DNA of 64,000 nt from Ruegeria denitrificans. Lineage in GTDB: Bacteria > Pseudomonadota > Alphaproteobacteria > Rhodobacterales > Rhodobacteraceae. Made by a program: the position numbers and the translations under genes. A model generated the notes under the pieces. That model saw only the letters and a list, made by a program, of their open reading frames with translations, had not been told where the DNA came from and searched no databases. Positions within the stretch are counted from its first letter, which is position 1, and every line of letters starts with the position of its first letter. Where the stretch lies: assembly GCF_001458295.1 (NCBI RefSeq), contig NZ_CYUD01000006.1, positions 186,001 to 250,000 of the forward strand, in the 5' to 3' direction. Below, piece by piece: positions 28,017-36,474 of the stretch.

Positions 28017-28370
28017 ATGACCCGAGACGAATTCAACGCATTTTGCGCCAATCTCAAAGCCACCACCCATGTGGTGCAATGGGGTAATGCGGATGTGTGG
28101 AAGGTGGGTGGCAAGGTCTTTGCGATCTGCGGCTGGAACGATGGCAAAGATGCGTTCACCTTCAAGGCCACCGATCTGGCCTTTGAGGTTCTTGATGATG
28201 AGCCCGGTATCCGCCCAGCGCCTTATCTGGCCTCGCGGGGGATGAAGTGGTTGCAGGTCTACGAAGAACGCGGGATGAGCGATACTTCCCTGCGCGAACA
28301 TATTGTGACGTCTTATGATCTGGTTGTGGCCAAGCTGACCAAGAAGGCGCGGGCCGAATTGGGGGTTTAA
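28017..28370 (+). CDS. MmcQ/YjbR family protein
   Basis: A 117-residue protein matching the MmcQ/YjbR (CyaY-like fold) pattern: MTRDEFNAFCANLKATTHVVQW, then WKVGGKVFAICGW (about 34-46), PYLASRGMKWLQV (about 74-86) and a C-terminal SYDLVVAKLTKKARAEL helix. Described in databases as DNA-binding-like, role unproven. Its stop overlaps the end of the convergent ORF6N gene by 4 bases. Confidence 0.88.
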   Translation: MTRDEFNAFCANLKATTHVVQWGNADVWKVGGKVFAICGWNDGKDAFTFKATDLAFEVLDDEPGIRPAPYLASRGMKWLQVYEERGMSDTSLREHIVTSYDLVVAKLTKKARAELGV

Positions 28371-29074
28371 CCCTTCATCGCGTGCAGCAATTCCAGCAGC
28401 CTTTTGCGGTCGTCATCATCGGCGTAGTCGCCGGTCGCCAGACGCTGCGCAATGTTCAGGCGCAGGCGTTCGTGCTGAGTGCGCACCTCTTCACCTGCGG
28501 TCTCAGCCAGCGTTTTCATGATCACCGCCACGGCCTGTTGCCGCTTGGTGGTGGGGTTGGCGATGTAATCGACCAGGCTTTGCTGCCCGGAATCGAGGAT
28601 GTTTTCGGCCAGATTGCGCAGTTGGTCCCCATTGGGCAGCAGCGGGGCAGGGGCGTCTTCGGGCGGCAGGATTTCCGGCAGGCTACGCGGGGTCTCGGCC
28701 AGTGCATTTGCGCCGTCGACGAAGGCCTCAGTAATCATCCGTGTGATCTTGATCGCGCGCGGATCCTTGAACAGGGCCGAGGCGATGGCCACGCCGTAAT
28801 CCGTATAGACCCACGGATTGACCCGCCGCCCGCCGCGGCCTTTGGGTTTTGTGATCACATTCTGTGATTGCAAATCGGCGACCTCGGCATCGGTCAGCTG
28901 AAAGCGGTAGCCGTCGAACAGGTCCTTGTTGCGCGAGACGGCCTGATTGAAGGCGCTGACGGATTTTCCGTAGAACTGAGCCAGATCCTCGGCCAGCACC
29001 ACGCGGGTGCCGCGCACCCGGTGAATGGCGCTTTGGACTTCATGCGTGCTGGGCAAGGTGTTTGGGTTCGTCAT
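28367..29074 (-). CDS. ORF6N-domain protein
   Basis: A 235-residue protein. The N-terminal ~100 residues match ORF6N, a DNA-binding domain of phage antirepressors: VRGTRVVLAEDLAQFYGKS, SAFNQAVSRNKDLF, YRFQLTDAEVADL and the basic GRGGRRVNPWVYTDYGVAI stretch. The C-terminal half is helical, with no second known domain. Such genes are usually phage- or island-borne, so this may be an old prophage remnant or a domesticated regulator. TGTGATTNCAAANNNNTGA-like symmetry near its start (29087-29108) may be its own operator. Confidence 0.82.
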   Translation of the reverse strand: MTNPNTLPSTHEVQSAIHRVRGTRVVLAEDLAQFYGKSVSAFNQAVSRNKDLFDGYRFQLTDAEVADLQSQNVITKPKGRGGRRVNPWVYTDYGVAIASALFKDPRAIKITRMITEAFVDGANALAETPRSLPEILPPEDAPAPLLPNGDQLRNLAENILDSGQQSLVDYIANPTTKRQQAVAVIMKTLAETAGEEVRTQHERLRLNIAQRLATGDYADDDDRKRLLELLHAMKG

Positions 29075-29246
29075 GGCAACCGTTTGGAATCACAATTTGT
29101 GATTTCAAACGTGGGGGAAGGAGCGCAGGGCTGCAAGTTTGAAGTGTAGGGTATTGGTGCCACATCGGCGTTCACCACAAGATTCATTATGCACTTGCTG
29201 GTAAGAGAATTTACTGAGAGTTGGGCATTGTAGCACAATTTAGTGA

Positions 29247-29915
29247 ATGATACCTGAGTTCGACTCAATCAAAGCGGGAAAGACAAAATTGGCCACAAAC
29301 ATAATTAATCGTTACACATCTTTGGCTTCGGCTGTAAATTTATTATCGGAACGAAAGTTAACTCTGCTTGACCCAAATACTTGGGACGACAAAAATGATG
29401 TCCACTATTTAGATCGTTACAAAAAGGCAGTTTCGGCAAAAAGCGTTTATGCACTTTGCCTTTCAAGGGCAGGTCAGACTTACCACCATTGGCGTGTTTT
29501 CGCTGGCGGTCCTGATGGTGTGTGTATCAGTTTTTTTGAAGACAAATTGAAGGAGAGCTTCGAATGGGACCCACGCGTTGAGTACCAAGACGTCGAATAT
29601 CTTTCGATACGTGAAGCGCGTTCACGCGTGCCACTGGAAGACGATGACTTAAAGTTTGTAAAACACTCACGCTACAAACCGGAACAAGAAACTCGAGTAG
29701 TGTTTACAGATAAACGGGCTAAAACTGAGTTTCCCAGCTACGATATTGATCTTGACGCAGTCAAACGTATTACTCTCAGCCCGTGGCTTTCCAAGCCACT
29801 TGTTTCCTCTATGAGGAAGCTGCTCAAGAGCATAGATGGTTGCAGAGACCTAGAGGTCTACAGGTCGACACTGACTGACTTTAAAGATTGGAAGGCACTA
29901 GCGGATAGACGTTGA
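29247..29915 (+). CDS. DUF2971 family protein, probably acquired
   Basis: A 222-residue protein with the DUF2971 pattern: INRYTSLASAVNLLSERKLTLLDP near the N-terminus, NTWDDKNDVHYLD, YALCLSRAGQTYHHWRVFAGGPDGVCISF (about 70-98) and KHSRYKPEQETRVVF. The family is of unknown function and is frequent in defence-type islands. The gene is clearly more AT-rich than its neighbours and uses different codons, which suggests recent acquisition between the ORF6N gene and uvrB. It ends 2 bases before the convergent uvrB stop. Confidence 0.78.
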   Translation: MIPEFDSIKAGKTKLATNIINRYTSLASAVNLLSERKLTLLDPNTWDDKNDVHYLDRYKKAVSAKSVYALCLSRAGQTYHHWRVFAGGPDGVCISFFEDKLKESFEWDPRVEYQDVEYLSIREARSRVPLEDDDLKFVKHSRYKPEQETRVVFTDKRAKTEFPSYDIDLDAVKRITLSPWLSKPLVSSMRKLLKSIDGCRDLEVYRSTLTDFKDWKALADRR

Positions 29916-29917
29916 AA

Positions 29918-32104
29918 TCACCTCTTCCGCCGCTTCACATTCCCACCCCTCTGCCCCGGCCTGCCTGCCGTTGAACGTCCGCGCGATTTCACTGCGTCTT
30001 CCGAGGCTTTCTCGACCGCCCATTGGCGCGCCATGGGGTCGTCGGCGACGGCCAGATCGACCGCTTCCAGACGTTTGATCTCATCGCGGATATTGGCGGC
30101 CTCTTCAAATTCCAGATTCTCGGCGGCTTTGCGCATCTGGTCGCGCAAACCGTCCAGATGAGCCTCAAGATTGGCGCCGTGCATCGGTTTGTCGATGGTG
30201 GCGGTGACGCGGTTCATGTCGACGTCGCCCTCGTAGAGACCGGCCAGAACGTCCTCGACGTTCTTTTTCACCGTCTCAGGCGTGATGCCGTGTTCCTCGT
30301 TATAGGCGAGCTGTTTGGCGCGGCGGCGGTTGGTCTCGTTCAGCGCGCGTTCCATGCTGCCGGTGACCTTGTCGGCATACATGATCACCCGACCATCGGC
30401 GTTTCGCGCGGCGCGACCGATGGTTTGAACCAGAGAAGTCTCGGACCGCAAGAAACCCTCTTTGTCCGCGTCCAGAATGGCGACCAGCCCGCATTCGGGG
30501 ATGTCGAGCCCTTCACGCAGCAGGTTGATGCCGATCAGCACGTCGAATGCTCCCAAGCGAAGGTCGCGCAGGATTTCGATGCGTTCAAGCGTATCGATAT
30601 CCGAGTGCATATAGCGGACCTTGATGCCCTGTTCGTGCAGGTATTCGGTCAGGTCTTCGGCCATGCGTTTGGTGAGCGTCGTGACCAGCGTGCGATAGCC
30701 ATCGGCGGCGACCTTGCGCACCTCATCCAGCAGATCGTCGACTTGCATGGAGACCGGGCGGATTTCGACCTCGGGGTCCAGCAGGCCTGTGGGGCGGATC
30801 ACCTGTTCGGTGAAGACGCCGCCGGTCTGCTCGATCTCCCACTTCGCCGGGGTGGCCGAGACGAAAACGGATTGCGGGCGCATGGCGTCCCATTCCTCGA
30901 ACTTCAACGGACGGTTGTCCATGCAGGACGGCAGGCGGAATCCGTGTTCGGCGAGTGTGAATTTGCGGCGGTAGTCGCCCCGGTACATGCCGCCGATCTG
31001 CGGCACGCTGACGTGGGATTCGTCGGCGAAAACAATCGCGTTGTCGGGGATGAATTCGAACAGGGTTGGAGGCGGCTCACCCGGTGCGCGACCGGTCAAA
31101 TAGCGCGAGTAGTTCTCGATCCCGTTGCAGACACCGGTGGCCTCAAGCATTTCCAGATCGAAGTTGGTGCGCTGTTCCAAACGTTGCGCTTCCAGCAGTT
31201 TGCCTTCGCCGACCAGTTGATCCAGCCGGGTGCGGAGTTCCTTTTTGATGCCGATGATCGCCTGCTGCATGGTCGGTTTCGGCGTCACGTAGTGCGAGTT
31301 CGCATAGACCCGCACCTGTTCCATATTTGCGGCGCGCTCACCGGTCAGCGGATCGAATTCGGTGATGGTTTCCAGCTCTTCGCCGAAAAACGAGAATTTC
31401 CAGGCGCGGTCCTCAAGGTGGGCGGGCCAGATTTCCAGGGAATCGCCACGCACCCGGAAAGACCCGCGCTGAAACGCCTGATCGTTGCGGCGGTATTGCT
31501 GGGCCACCAGATCGGCCATCACCTGCCGCTGGTCGTATTCGCTGCCGACCTTCAGGTCCTGCGTCATCGCCCCATAGGTCTCGACGGAACCGATACCGTA
31601 GATGCAGGACACCGAGGCCACGATGATCACGTCATCGCGCTCCAACAGCGACCGCGTGGCCGAGTGGCGCATGCGGTCGATCTGTTCGTTGATCTGGCTT
31701 TCTTTTTCGATGTAGGTGTCGGACCGCGCGACATAGGCCTCGGGCTGGTAGTAGTCATAGTAGGACACGAAGTACTCGACCGAGTTTTCAGGAAAGAACC
31801 CTTTGAACTCACCATACAACTGCGCCGCGAGCGTCTTGTTGGGCGCAAGGATGATGGCAGGGCGTTGGGTTTCCTCGATCACCTTGGCCATGGTGAAGGT
31901 CTTGCCCGTCCCGGTCGCACCTAAAAGCACCTGATCGCGTTCACCATCGAAGATACCGCCGGTCAGTTCCTTGATTGCTGTCGGCTGGTCGCCTGCCGGC
32001 GCAAATTCAGTATGCATGACGAATTCCTTGCCGCCCTCCAGCTTCAGGCGCGCGCGGACGTCTTCGGCAGTCAGCTGGGTCTTGTCGGAATGAGCATAGG
32101 CCAT
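29918..32104 (-). CDS. uvrB: UvrABC excinuclease subunit B
   Basis: DNA repair helicase-like damage verifier. 728 residues; Walker [17 protein letters not shown] (about 58-73), the beta-hairpin region [11 protein letters not shown] (about 115-125), DEAD-type box ADESHV, motif [11 protein letters not shown], and a C-terminal UVR domain ([24 protein letters not shown]). The last ~50 residues are a Lys/Arg-rich tail ending KRRKR. Confidence 0.97.
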   Translation of the reverse strand: MAYAHSDKTQLTAEDVRARLKLEGGKEFVMHTEFAPAGDQPTAIKELTGGIFDGERDQVLLGATGTGKTFTMAKVIEETQRPAIILAPNKTLAAQLYGEFKGFFPENSVEYFVSYYDYYQPEAYVARSDTYIEKESQINEQIDRMRHSATRSLLERDDVIIVASVSCIYGIGSVETYGAMTQDLKVGSEYDQRQVMADLVAQQYRRNDQAFQRGSFRVRGDSLEIWPAHLEDRAWKFSFFGEELETITEFDPLTGERAANMEQVRVYANSHYVTPKPTMQQAIIGIKKELRTRLDQLVGEGKLLEAQRLEQRTNFDLEMLEATGVCNGIENYSRYLTGRAPGEPPPTLFEFIPDNAIVFADESHVSVPQIGGMYRGDYRRKFTLAEHGFRLPSCMDNRPLKFEEWDAMRPQSVFVSATPAKWEIEQTGGVFTEQVIRPTGLLDPEVEIRPVSMQVDDLLDEVRKVAADGYRTLVTTLTKRMAEDLTEYLHEQGIKVRYMHSDIDTLERIEILRDLRLGAFDVLIGINLLREGLDIPECGLVAILDADKEGFLRSETSLVQTIGRAARNADGRVIMYADKVTGSMERALNETNRRRAKQLAYNEEHGITPETVKKNVEDVLAGLYEGDVDMNRVTATIDKPMHGANLEAHLDGLRDQMRKAAENLEFEEAANIRDEIKRLEAVDLAVADDPMARQWAVEKASEDAVKSRGRSTAGRPGQRGGNVKRRKR

Positions 32105-32257
32105 AGGGGGAGATTCCTTTCGCGCCTGATTTTGATCTGTTTTTGTTCTTGTTCAAGGGGGCATTTCCAAATACCAAAATTGCGACAATTGCGGACTTGT
32201 CCACGCCGCCCGCCTGACGCATAAACATTCCCAGCCAAGTGAGTACGGAGAGGCGAC

Positions 32258-32569
32258 ATGCGCGCACGGATTTACCAGCCTTCACGAAACGCGATGACCT
32301 CGGGGATGGCCAAGACCCGCAAGTGGGTTCTGGAATACGCCCCCGCGTCGGCGCGCGAGGTCGATCCGCTAATGGGCTGGACCTCGTCCAACGACACGCA
32401 GACTCAGGTGCGCCTGAAATTCGACACTAAGGAAGAGGCGTTGGATTACGCCAAGGATAACGGGATTGATGCGCAGGTGAGCGAACCACACAAGCGCAAA
32501 GCCAATCTGCGCGCCCGTGGCTATGGTGAGAATTTTGCCACAGATCGGCGCGGGCCCTGGACGCATTGA
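32258..32569 (+). CDS. NDUFS4-like complex I accessory subunit
   Basis: A 103-residue protein matching the alphaproteobacterial/mitochondrial NDUFS4 (18-kDa, AQDQ) family: [55 protein letters not shown] and a C-terminal [13 protein letters not shown]. It supports assembly and stability of the NADH:ubiquinone oxidoreductase peripheral arm. Unlinked to nuo genes, as usual in this group. Strong GGAGAGGCGAC ribosome-binding site. Confidence 0.9.
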   Translation: MRARIYQPSRNAMTSGMAKTRKWVLEYAPASAREVDPLMGWTSSNDTQTQVRLKFDTKEEALDYAKDNGIDAQVSEPHKRKANLRARGYGENFATDRRGPWTH

Positions 32570-32583
32570 TCGGAATACATTGA

Positions 32584-33060
32584 ATGATCGACATCCGAGA
32601 GGCTGACCCAGGGGCAGAGGATTTGCGCCCGATCATTCAGGCACATCTGGCCCATAGCTGGGACGCGACTCCACAGACTTCGAACCACACGCTCGACGTT
32701 GACGCGCTTCGCGAGCCTGGCATTCGATTCTGGGCGATTTACGAGGACGATGCACCGTTGGGATGTGGTGCTCTCAAGGCATTGCCCGATGGTACGGCCG
32801 AGGTGAAATCGGTGCATATCCTACCGCAAGCCCGCGGCCGCGGTTTGGCACGCACGATGATGGATCATCTGGCGAATTTGGCCCGATCCGAAGGTGTTTC
32901 GGCTTTGGTTCTAGAAACCGGGGCTGCGCTTCTGACGGAATATGACGCAGCGCGTAAACTCTATGAAGCTTTGGGCTATTCCTATTGCGGGCCAATTTTT
33001 GGTTACGAGGCCGACCCGAACAGCGCCTTCATGCGCTTGGGTCTTGAACCCCGCCCGTAA
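32584..33060 (+). CDS. GNAT-family N-acetyltransferase
   Basis: A 158-residue acetyltransferase. The acetyl-CoA pyrophosphate loop is LPQARGRGLARTMMDHL (about 81-97; R/Q-x-x-G-x-G/A type), preceded by the VKSVHIL strand. C-terminal YEALGYSYCGPIFGYEADPNSAFM resembles the PhnO/putative small-molecule acetyltransferase class. It starts 15 bases after the NDUFS4-like gene and may be read from the same transcript. It is the last backbone-like gene before the accessory region. Confidence 0.88.
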   Translation: MIDIREADPGAEDLRPIIQAHLAHSWDATPQTSNHTLDVDALREPGIRFWAIYEDDAPLGCGALKALPDGTAEVKSVHILPQARGRGLARTMMDHLANLARSEGVSALVLETGAALLTEYDAARKLYEALGYSYCGPIFGYEADPNSAFMRLGLEPRP

Positions 33061-33081
33061 AAACCGCAAGAAGGGCGCAGC

Positions 33082-33110
33082 GGTCCCTTAGCTCAACTGG
33101 ATAGAGCGAC
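33082..33110 (+). pseudogene. Severed 5' end of a tRNA gene
   Basis: GGTCCCTTAGCTCAACTGG plus ATAGAGC reads as a tRNA 5' acceptor strand, positions 8-9 (TA) and a complete D-arm (GCTC...GAGC), then breaks into AAAAACCCCC with no anticodon or T-arm. Integration of island elements normally leaves a tRNA 3' end, so a lone 5' end indicates a later deletion or an internal rearrangement. It marks the left boundary of the accessory region. Confidence 0.65.
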
Positions 33111-33236
33111 AAAAACCCCCTGTTTTCCACCAAATTCCCCAGTTATTTGATTTTAAATGATAAAGTTTTGGTATGCAAACCAAGTGAATACCAAGTTGAC
33201 TTATCTGACGGCATTGTTCAATAACGGTTAAACTGC

Positions 33237-33313
33237 GCCCACGTAATTCAACTGGATAGAATATCCGACTTCTAATCGGGCTGTTGGGGGTTCGAGTCCT
33301 CCCGTGGGCGCCA
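33237..33313 (+). tRNA. tRNA-Arg (anticodon TCT)
   Basis: Complete 77-base cloverleaf: acceptor GCCCACG pairs with CGTGGGC, discriminator G, encoded CCA at 33311-33313. D-arm ATTC/GAAT, anticodon loop CTTCTAA giving TCT (reads AGA), T-arm GGGGG-TTCGAGT-CCTCC. The D-stem is ATTC/GAAT instead of the common GCTC/GAGC, compensated on both sides, so this looks like a divergent, possibly element-borne tRNA rather than the chromosome's usual copy. Confidence 0.9.
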
Positions 33314-33442
33314 CTTCATTCAACAAAAGTGCCGCCCTTGTTGGATTCCCCTTGCGTAGTACGGTAACTTCTCGGAAAGACGAGGCGAACTAGATTGGAG
33401 TTTGAGTATTGTGGACTGCAACAGCAACACACAGCTAGACCC

Positions 33443-33742
33443 TCATCGATACGTCTCGAATAATTTGCGCATGTGAGTAAAGAACTGTCCTTGTTGAACT
33501 CTGTATGCACGCGCCGTTTGTTGAAACCAAATTTGATCTTCTTCCAAAACCTTAAAGTGAAGCTGGCCTGTATATGGCGAGCGGGATCTACCATTCTTGG
33601 CTTCAGGTTTTTGGCGATCCAAAAACCCTCGCACCAAGGGTGCAATTCGCTCTATGCCGTCCGGTCGATCTCTCAAACGCGCCTCCAAAGCATCAAGAAT
33701 CTGGTTCAGTTGCTCACTCGAGAGTTGCTTGTCGCCCGCCAT
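33443..33742 (-). CDS. Hypothetical protein beside an XRE regulator
   Basis: A 99-residue protein, MAGDKQLSSEQLNQILDAL, with AGGAA correctly placed before ATG 33742. It has an N-terminal amphipathic helical part, a basic/polar centre (KPEAKNGRSRSP) and a C-terminal helical QTARAYRVQQGQFFTHMRKLF segment. I recognise no family. It is divergent from the XRE gene, with the two starts 118 bases apart. The 129 bases between the tRNA-Arg and this gene contain nothing I can identify. Confidence 0.5.
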   Translation of the reverse strand: MAGDKQLSSEQLNQILDALEARLRDRPDGIERIAPLVRGFLDRQKPEAKNGRSRSPYTGQLHFKVLEEDQIWFQQTARAYRVQQGQFFTHMRKLFETYR

Positions 33743-33814
33743 CGATTGTTCCTGCCTTTTCTGCCGCATCGCTCCAATGATCTCCTTGTAAGATAAAAAA
33801 AGAAAAATTCATAG

Positions 33815-33831
33815 TATACTTCGTGGACGAA
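33815..33831. promoter_or_regulatory. -10 element with adjoining palindrome
   Basis: TATACT at 33815-33820 resembles a -10 box for the XRE gene, and it is joined to the palindrome TTCGT-GG-ACGAA at 33820-33831. A repressor sitting on the palindrome would cover this promoter. A matching -35 is not obvious. Confidence 0.5.
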
Positions 33832-33860
33832 AGGTGTGACTTGCGCGAACTCTCCCAACT

Positions 33861-34118
33861 ATGGAGCAATCGCGTATCAACATATTTTTAAAAGCCTTTG
33901 CTGCTGTATTGCGTCGCGAACGGCGATCAAGGAGACTTACTCAGCAAGAATTGGCGCGAATGGCCGGCAAGAGTGTGCGCTACGTATCATTTTTAGAAAC
34001 CAACCGACATCAGCCGACTTTAGAGACGTTGAAACTCCTGAGTGATGCGCTGGGTCTAAGCGTCAGTAGTTTTTTAAAAAAAGTGGAAGATGAGGCTGAA
34101 AAATCTAATGTCGATTGA
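33861..34118 (+). CDS. XRE-family HTH regulator
   Basis: An 85-residue Cro/C1-type protein. The HTH is RLTQQELARMAGKSVRYVSFLETNRHQPTLETL (about 25-57). Small size and lack of a second domain suit a phage- or island-type repressor, probably acting on the palindrome in its promoter and on the divergent gene. Confidence 0.85.
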   Translation: MEQSRINIFLKAFAAVLRRERRSRRLTQQELARMAGKSVRYVSFLETNRHQPTLETLKLLSDALGLSVSSFLKKVEDEAEKSNVD

Positions 34119-34533
34119 GACGTTGTTGGCCTAACTTAGATCGAATCCCGACTATGTGTTTGTTGTTTAGTTACGCGTTTTTTTGGGTTGAAAATACACA
34201 AAGCCTCCGATCAAAAAGGATAGAGCAATACCACCCCTGCGATGGCTGGATCACAATTAGGGGATCCCAAGGCGAGGGTCCGAATTGCATTCAGCTGATC
34301 AAGAGAAGCTGGTCTAGCAAACTGATTGCGCCAGCGTGTGAGTTGGTCGCAAATTCGAACCTCTGCGGTAAGGGCTTATTTTGTTTGACCGGAACTACGC
34401 GGTGAAACTCGAAGTGCAGCACACTCCGTCTTGACATGGCGATACGAACTGGTTCAGTTTCGGCTCATGACATACACACGCATCCACTGCCATCGAATAT
34501 CGGCCTGAGGTCGATAACCCACGCGAAACCCGT
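34119..34533. other. 415-base gap without a convincing gene
   Basis: Low-GC at first, then mixed. The only longer frame (34115-34405 plus strand) has an unconvincing composition and no ribosome-binding site. A short inverted repeat CCCACG/CGTGGG sits at 34519-34535, immediately before the tRNA-like element, and could be a promoter-proximal hairpin or part of its processing stem. Confidence 0.4.
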
Positions 34534-34627
34534 GGGAGGCAGCATTGGTATGCGGGCGAGGCTTATATCCTTGTAATTGCTCCAGATTAGAGTGCACGAG
34601 TCGGTTCGATTCCGACGCCTCCTACCA
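34534..34627 (+). tRNA. Atypical tRNA-like element
   Basis: A 94-base element with a convincing 3' half: T-arm GTCGG-TTCGATT-CCGAC, acceptor GCCTCCT paired to GGGAGGC at the 5' end, then A and an encoded CCA (34625-34627). The 5' half is unusual: a compact D-arm GCAT-TGGT-ATGC, no T at position 8, an anticodon-type hairpin CGAGG-CTTATAT-CCTTG (anticodon TAT), and then about 26 bases containing a second small hairpin (TGCTC-CAGATTA-GAGTG), like a class II variable arm. Reading the second hairpin as the anticodon arm would give GAT with a canonical 5-base variable loop but leaves ~20 extra bases. It may be a non-canonical tRNA or a disrupted one. The next gene starts 20 bases downstream. Confidence 0.45.
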
Positions 34628-34646
34628 TCCTCAGGAGGTGTCCGAC

Positions 34647-34808
34647 ATGGCGGACGAAGTCACGAACGCAATTGATTTCAACGATATCAAGCAATCGGTC
34701 GAGAGGAACCTCGGACGCACACCCGAAGGCTGGTCCGGCTTGCCAGATCTCGAGAGGGGTCTTCCATCTCAACAAGACCAAGTTCTGGAGAATGTGACTG
34801 ATGGATGA
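34647..34808 (+). CDS. Small protein, first gene of an unknown operon
   Basis: A 53-residue protein (MADEVTNAIDFNDIKQSVER), preceded by a strong CTCAGGAGGTGTCC site. Residues 9-29 (IDFNDIKQSVERNLG and GW) align with residues ~99-120 of the next protein (VDWNDIHGSVFKQLG and GW), so it appears to be a truncated or split-off copy of that domain. Its last codons overlap the start of the next gene by 8 bases. Function unknown. Confidence 0.65.
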   Translation: MADEVTNAIDFNDIKQSVERNLGRTPEGWSGLPDLERGLPSQQDQVLENVTDG

Positions 34809-35859
34809 TGTCGAAAAGAGCTGGAAGGAATTCCGGGAAAAGGTTCGAGGTGTGATCGAGGACCATGGAGCTCCAGATGATCTCCGCTCATTTGACGCCT
34901 GGCACGCCGAAGAGATGCGTTTGGTGATGGCGCACAACTACCCAGCTCCGCACGTCTCTGACGTCACATGGTCGACCGAGGGTCTGCATGTCGAGTGTGA
35001 TGACCGCGAAGTGGTCGACCGTGTGATGACTGCTATGGCGGAGGTTTCACACGATCTCAAAGAGGCGCGGGCCCGGAGGTCAGTGATGAGCAGTGTTGTC
35101 GACTGGAACGATATTCATGGAAGCGTCTTCAAGCAGCTTGGTGAGCATCGTGCCGGGTGGGCGGAGCAGCTTACGCTTGCACTTGAGAAAGTGAAGAGGT
35201 TGATCGACGAGCAGCCCGAGCTGTTTGGCGATGAACGCCCGTCCATCGTTCAGATCAAACAGAAATGGGGAGGCTTGCGCGTCTATGAGGGCCCGGGCTG
35301 CAACCAGGCTACGAGTGAAGAGATTCAATGGCGTGTCGATGAGATTGAGCAAACTTGTGAAGGTTGTTCTAATTCTGCCCAACGTCAGCATGTTCAGGGC
35401 TTCGTGACGACTCTGTGCAGCTGGTGCTACAATGCAGAGCTGCGTCGTCGTTACGATTGCGCACCAGCATCCTGGCCGCAATCTCTGGAGCTGGACATTG
35501 CGGCAAACTATCCGGACCTCGTTTCCGCAGATTGCGCATCTCTTGTTCCTGCGGTCGGCCCAGGCTGGCTCATGATGATTTCGCTAGCACTCCACAAGCT
35601 TTCCTTCAGTCAGGATTTCAAGGCACTGGACCCTGGAACTATTCACATCTCGGATATTAAGAAAGGCCAGGATGGCAAGATTTCCATCGGTTTCAGTCGA
35701 TACCACGATCTCATTCAGGAGTACGCTGACTGGATGGAATTTCGATGCGGTGTGACTTGTGAAGAGTGCGGCCACGTAGGCGATATCGTTCGGACAACTG
35801 ACAAATCACAAGTGCTCTGTTCTCACTGTTACTGTACTCGGGAGAAGTCTGATGGGTGA
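34801..35859 (+). CDS. Two-zinc-ribbon hypothetical protein
   Basis: A 352-residue protein of unknown function. It carries a repeated module: GWAEQLTLALEKVKRLIDE, IVQIKQKWGGLRVYEG and a CxxC pair (CEGC ... CSWC, about 185-210), then again GPGWLMMISLALHKL, IHISDIKKGQDGKISIGF and CEECGH ... CSHC near the C-terminus. Each module looks like a helix pair, a strand region and a four-Cys zinc ribbon. Similar LRFY-plus-zinc-ribbon proteins occur in phages and near toxin/immunity loci, which I know only as a family resemblance. It overlaps both neighbours by 8 bases. Confidence 0.75.
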   Translation: MDDVEKSWKEFREKVRGVIEDHGAPDDLRSFDAWHAEEMRLVMAHNYPAPHVSDVTWSTEGLHVECDDREVVDRVMTAMAEVSHDLKEARARRSVMSSVVDWNDIHGSVFKQLGEHRAGWAEQLTLALEKVKRLIDEQPELFGDERPSIVQIKQKWGGLRVYEGPGCNQATSEEIQWRVDEIEQTCEGCSNSAQRQHVQGFVTTLCSWCYNAELRRRYDCAPASWPQSLELDIAANYPDLVSADCASLVPAVGPGWLMMISLALHKLSFSQDFKALDPGTIHISDIKKGQDGKISIGFSRYHDLIQEYADWMEFRCGVTCEECGHVGDIVRTTDKSQVLCSHCYCTREKSDG

Positions 35860-36016
35860 TGATGACGACGTTGAGCTGGATGAACAAACCTTGCGTTTGC
35901 TTAGGCTTCGGGAGGCTGAAATTGCGGCCGGTCGAGCAAAACTAACCAAGCCGATCTCTGCGGATGAGATCCGGTCGCGAAAGGTGCCTGATCCGAAGGG
36001 TAAGCCAGATGAGTGA
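35852..36016 (+). CDS. Small acidic N-terminal/helical protein
   Basis: A 54-residue protein, MGDDDDVELDEQTLRLLRLR, with an acidic start, a charged amphipathic helix (to about residue 30) and a basic tail. Eight-base overlaps with the genes on both sides support it as a real operon member. No family recognised; coiled-coil or bundle-forming helix likely. Confidence 0.6.
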   Translation: MGDDDDVELDEQTLRLLRLREAEIAAGRAKLTKPISADEIRSRKVPDPKGKPDE

Positions 36017-36164
36017 CGAGACTACAGAAGAGGAAATCCCAATTTTCGTAATCTGCGAGACTTCGGTGAACGGCCAACTTCGAGAGATTGAAGGAAAAGA
36101 GATCACTGTAAAACCAAACAAGATCTTTGTCTTGACGATCAGTGTCGAGGATGTTGAGCGATGA
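36009..36164 (+). CDS. Small hypothetical protein
   Basis: A 51-residue protein, MSDETTEEEIPIFVICETSV, predicted as a compact beta-rich unit (alternating strands IPIFVICET, QLREIEGKEITVKP, KIFVLTISVED). It starts inside the previous stop (8-base overlap) and ends with a 4-base ATGA overlap into the next gene. No family recognised. Confidence 0.6.
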   Translation: MSDETTEEEIPIFVICETSVNGQLREIEGKEITVKPNKIFVLTISVEDVER

Positions 36165-36472
36165 CAGATGATTTTTCAGAAGAAGAGATCTTCGGGCGCC
36201 CGTTACAGGATGTTCCTCTGGATGACTTGATTGCGGAACTTCAATCCCGTCGTAAAGAGGGGCCGGAAGTCTGGCTAGCATTGCGCAAATTGATTTTCGA
36301 GCAAATCGCCGATTTTGCAAAACGTCCGCCGGATGCGCCAAAGTGGCGGGACGAGTGGGTCAAAGAGAACAACTGGAATTTAGTGACTGACGACGATGAT
36401 GTCGAAATCACTGAAGGCAGTGGCAACGTTTTTGACGACCTCGGGATCGAAGACCCCAGGAATAAGTCTTAG
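36161..36472 (+). CDS. Acidic hypothetical protein
   Basis: A 103-residue protein, MTDDFSEEEIFGRPLQDVPLD, helical in the first two thirds and very acidic at the end (DDDDVEITEGSGNVFDD). ATGA overlap with the preceding gene. No family recognised. Its acidic tail and small size fit a DNA-mimic or partner-binding protein, but that is speculation. Confidence 0.6.
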   Translation: MTDDFSEEEIFGRPLQDVPLDDLIAELQSRRKEGPEVWLALRKLIFEQIADFAKRPPDAPKWRDEWVKENNWNLVTDDDDVEITEGSGNVFDDLGIEDPRNKS

Positions 36473-36474
36473 TG

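Noticed and set aside
30023..31924. A 633-codon open frame on the plus strand inside uvrB
   Set aside because: It lies entirely antisense to the conserved uvrB frame, a usual side effect of high GC and codon bias; no family motif.
34115..34405. 96-codon frame after the XRE gene
   Set aside because: No SD, unlikely composition; overlaps the XRE stop only by chance.
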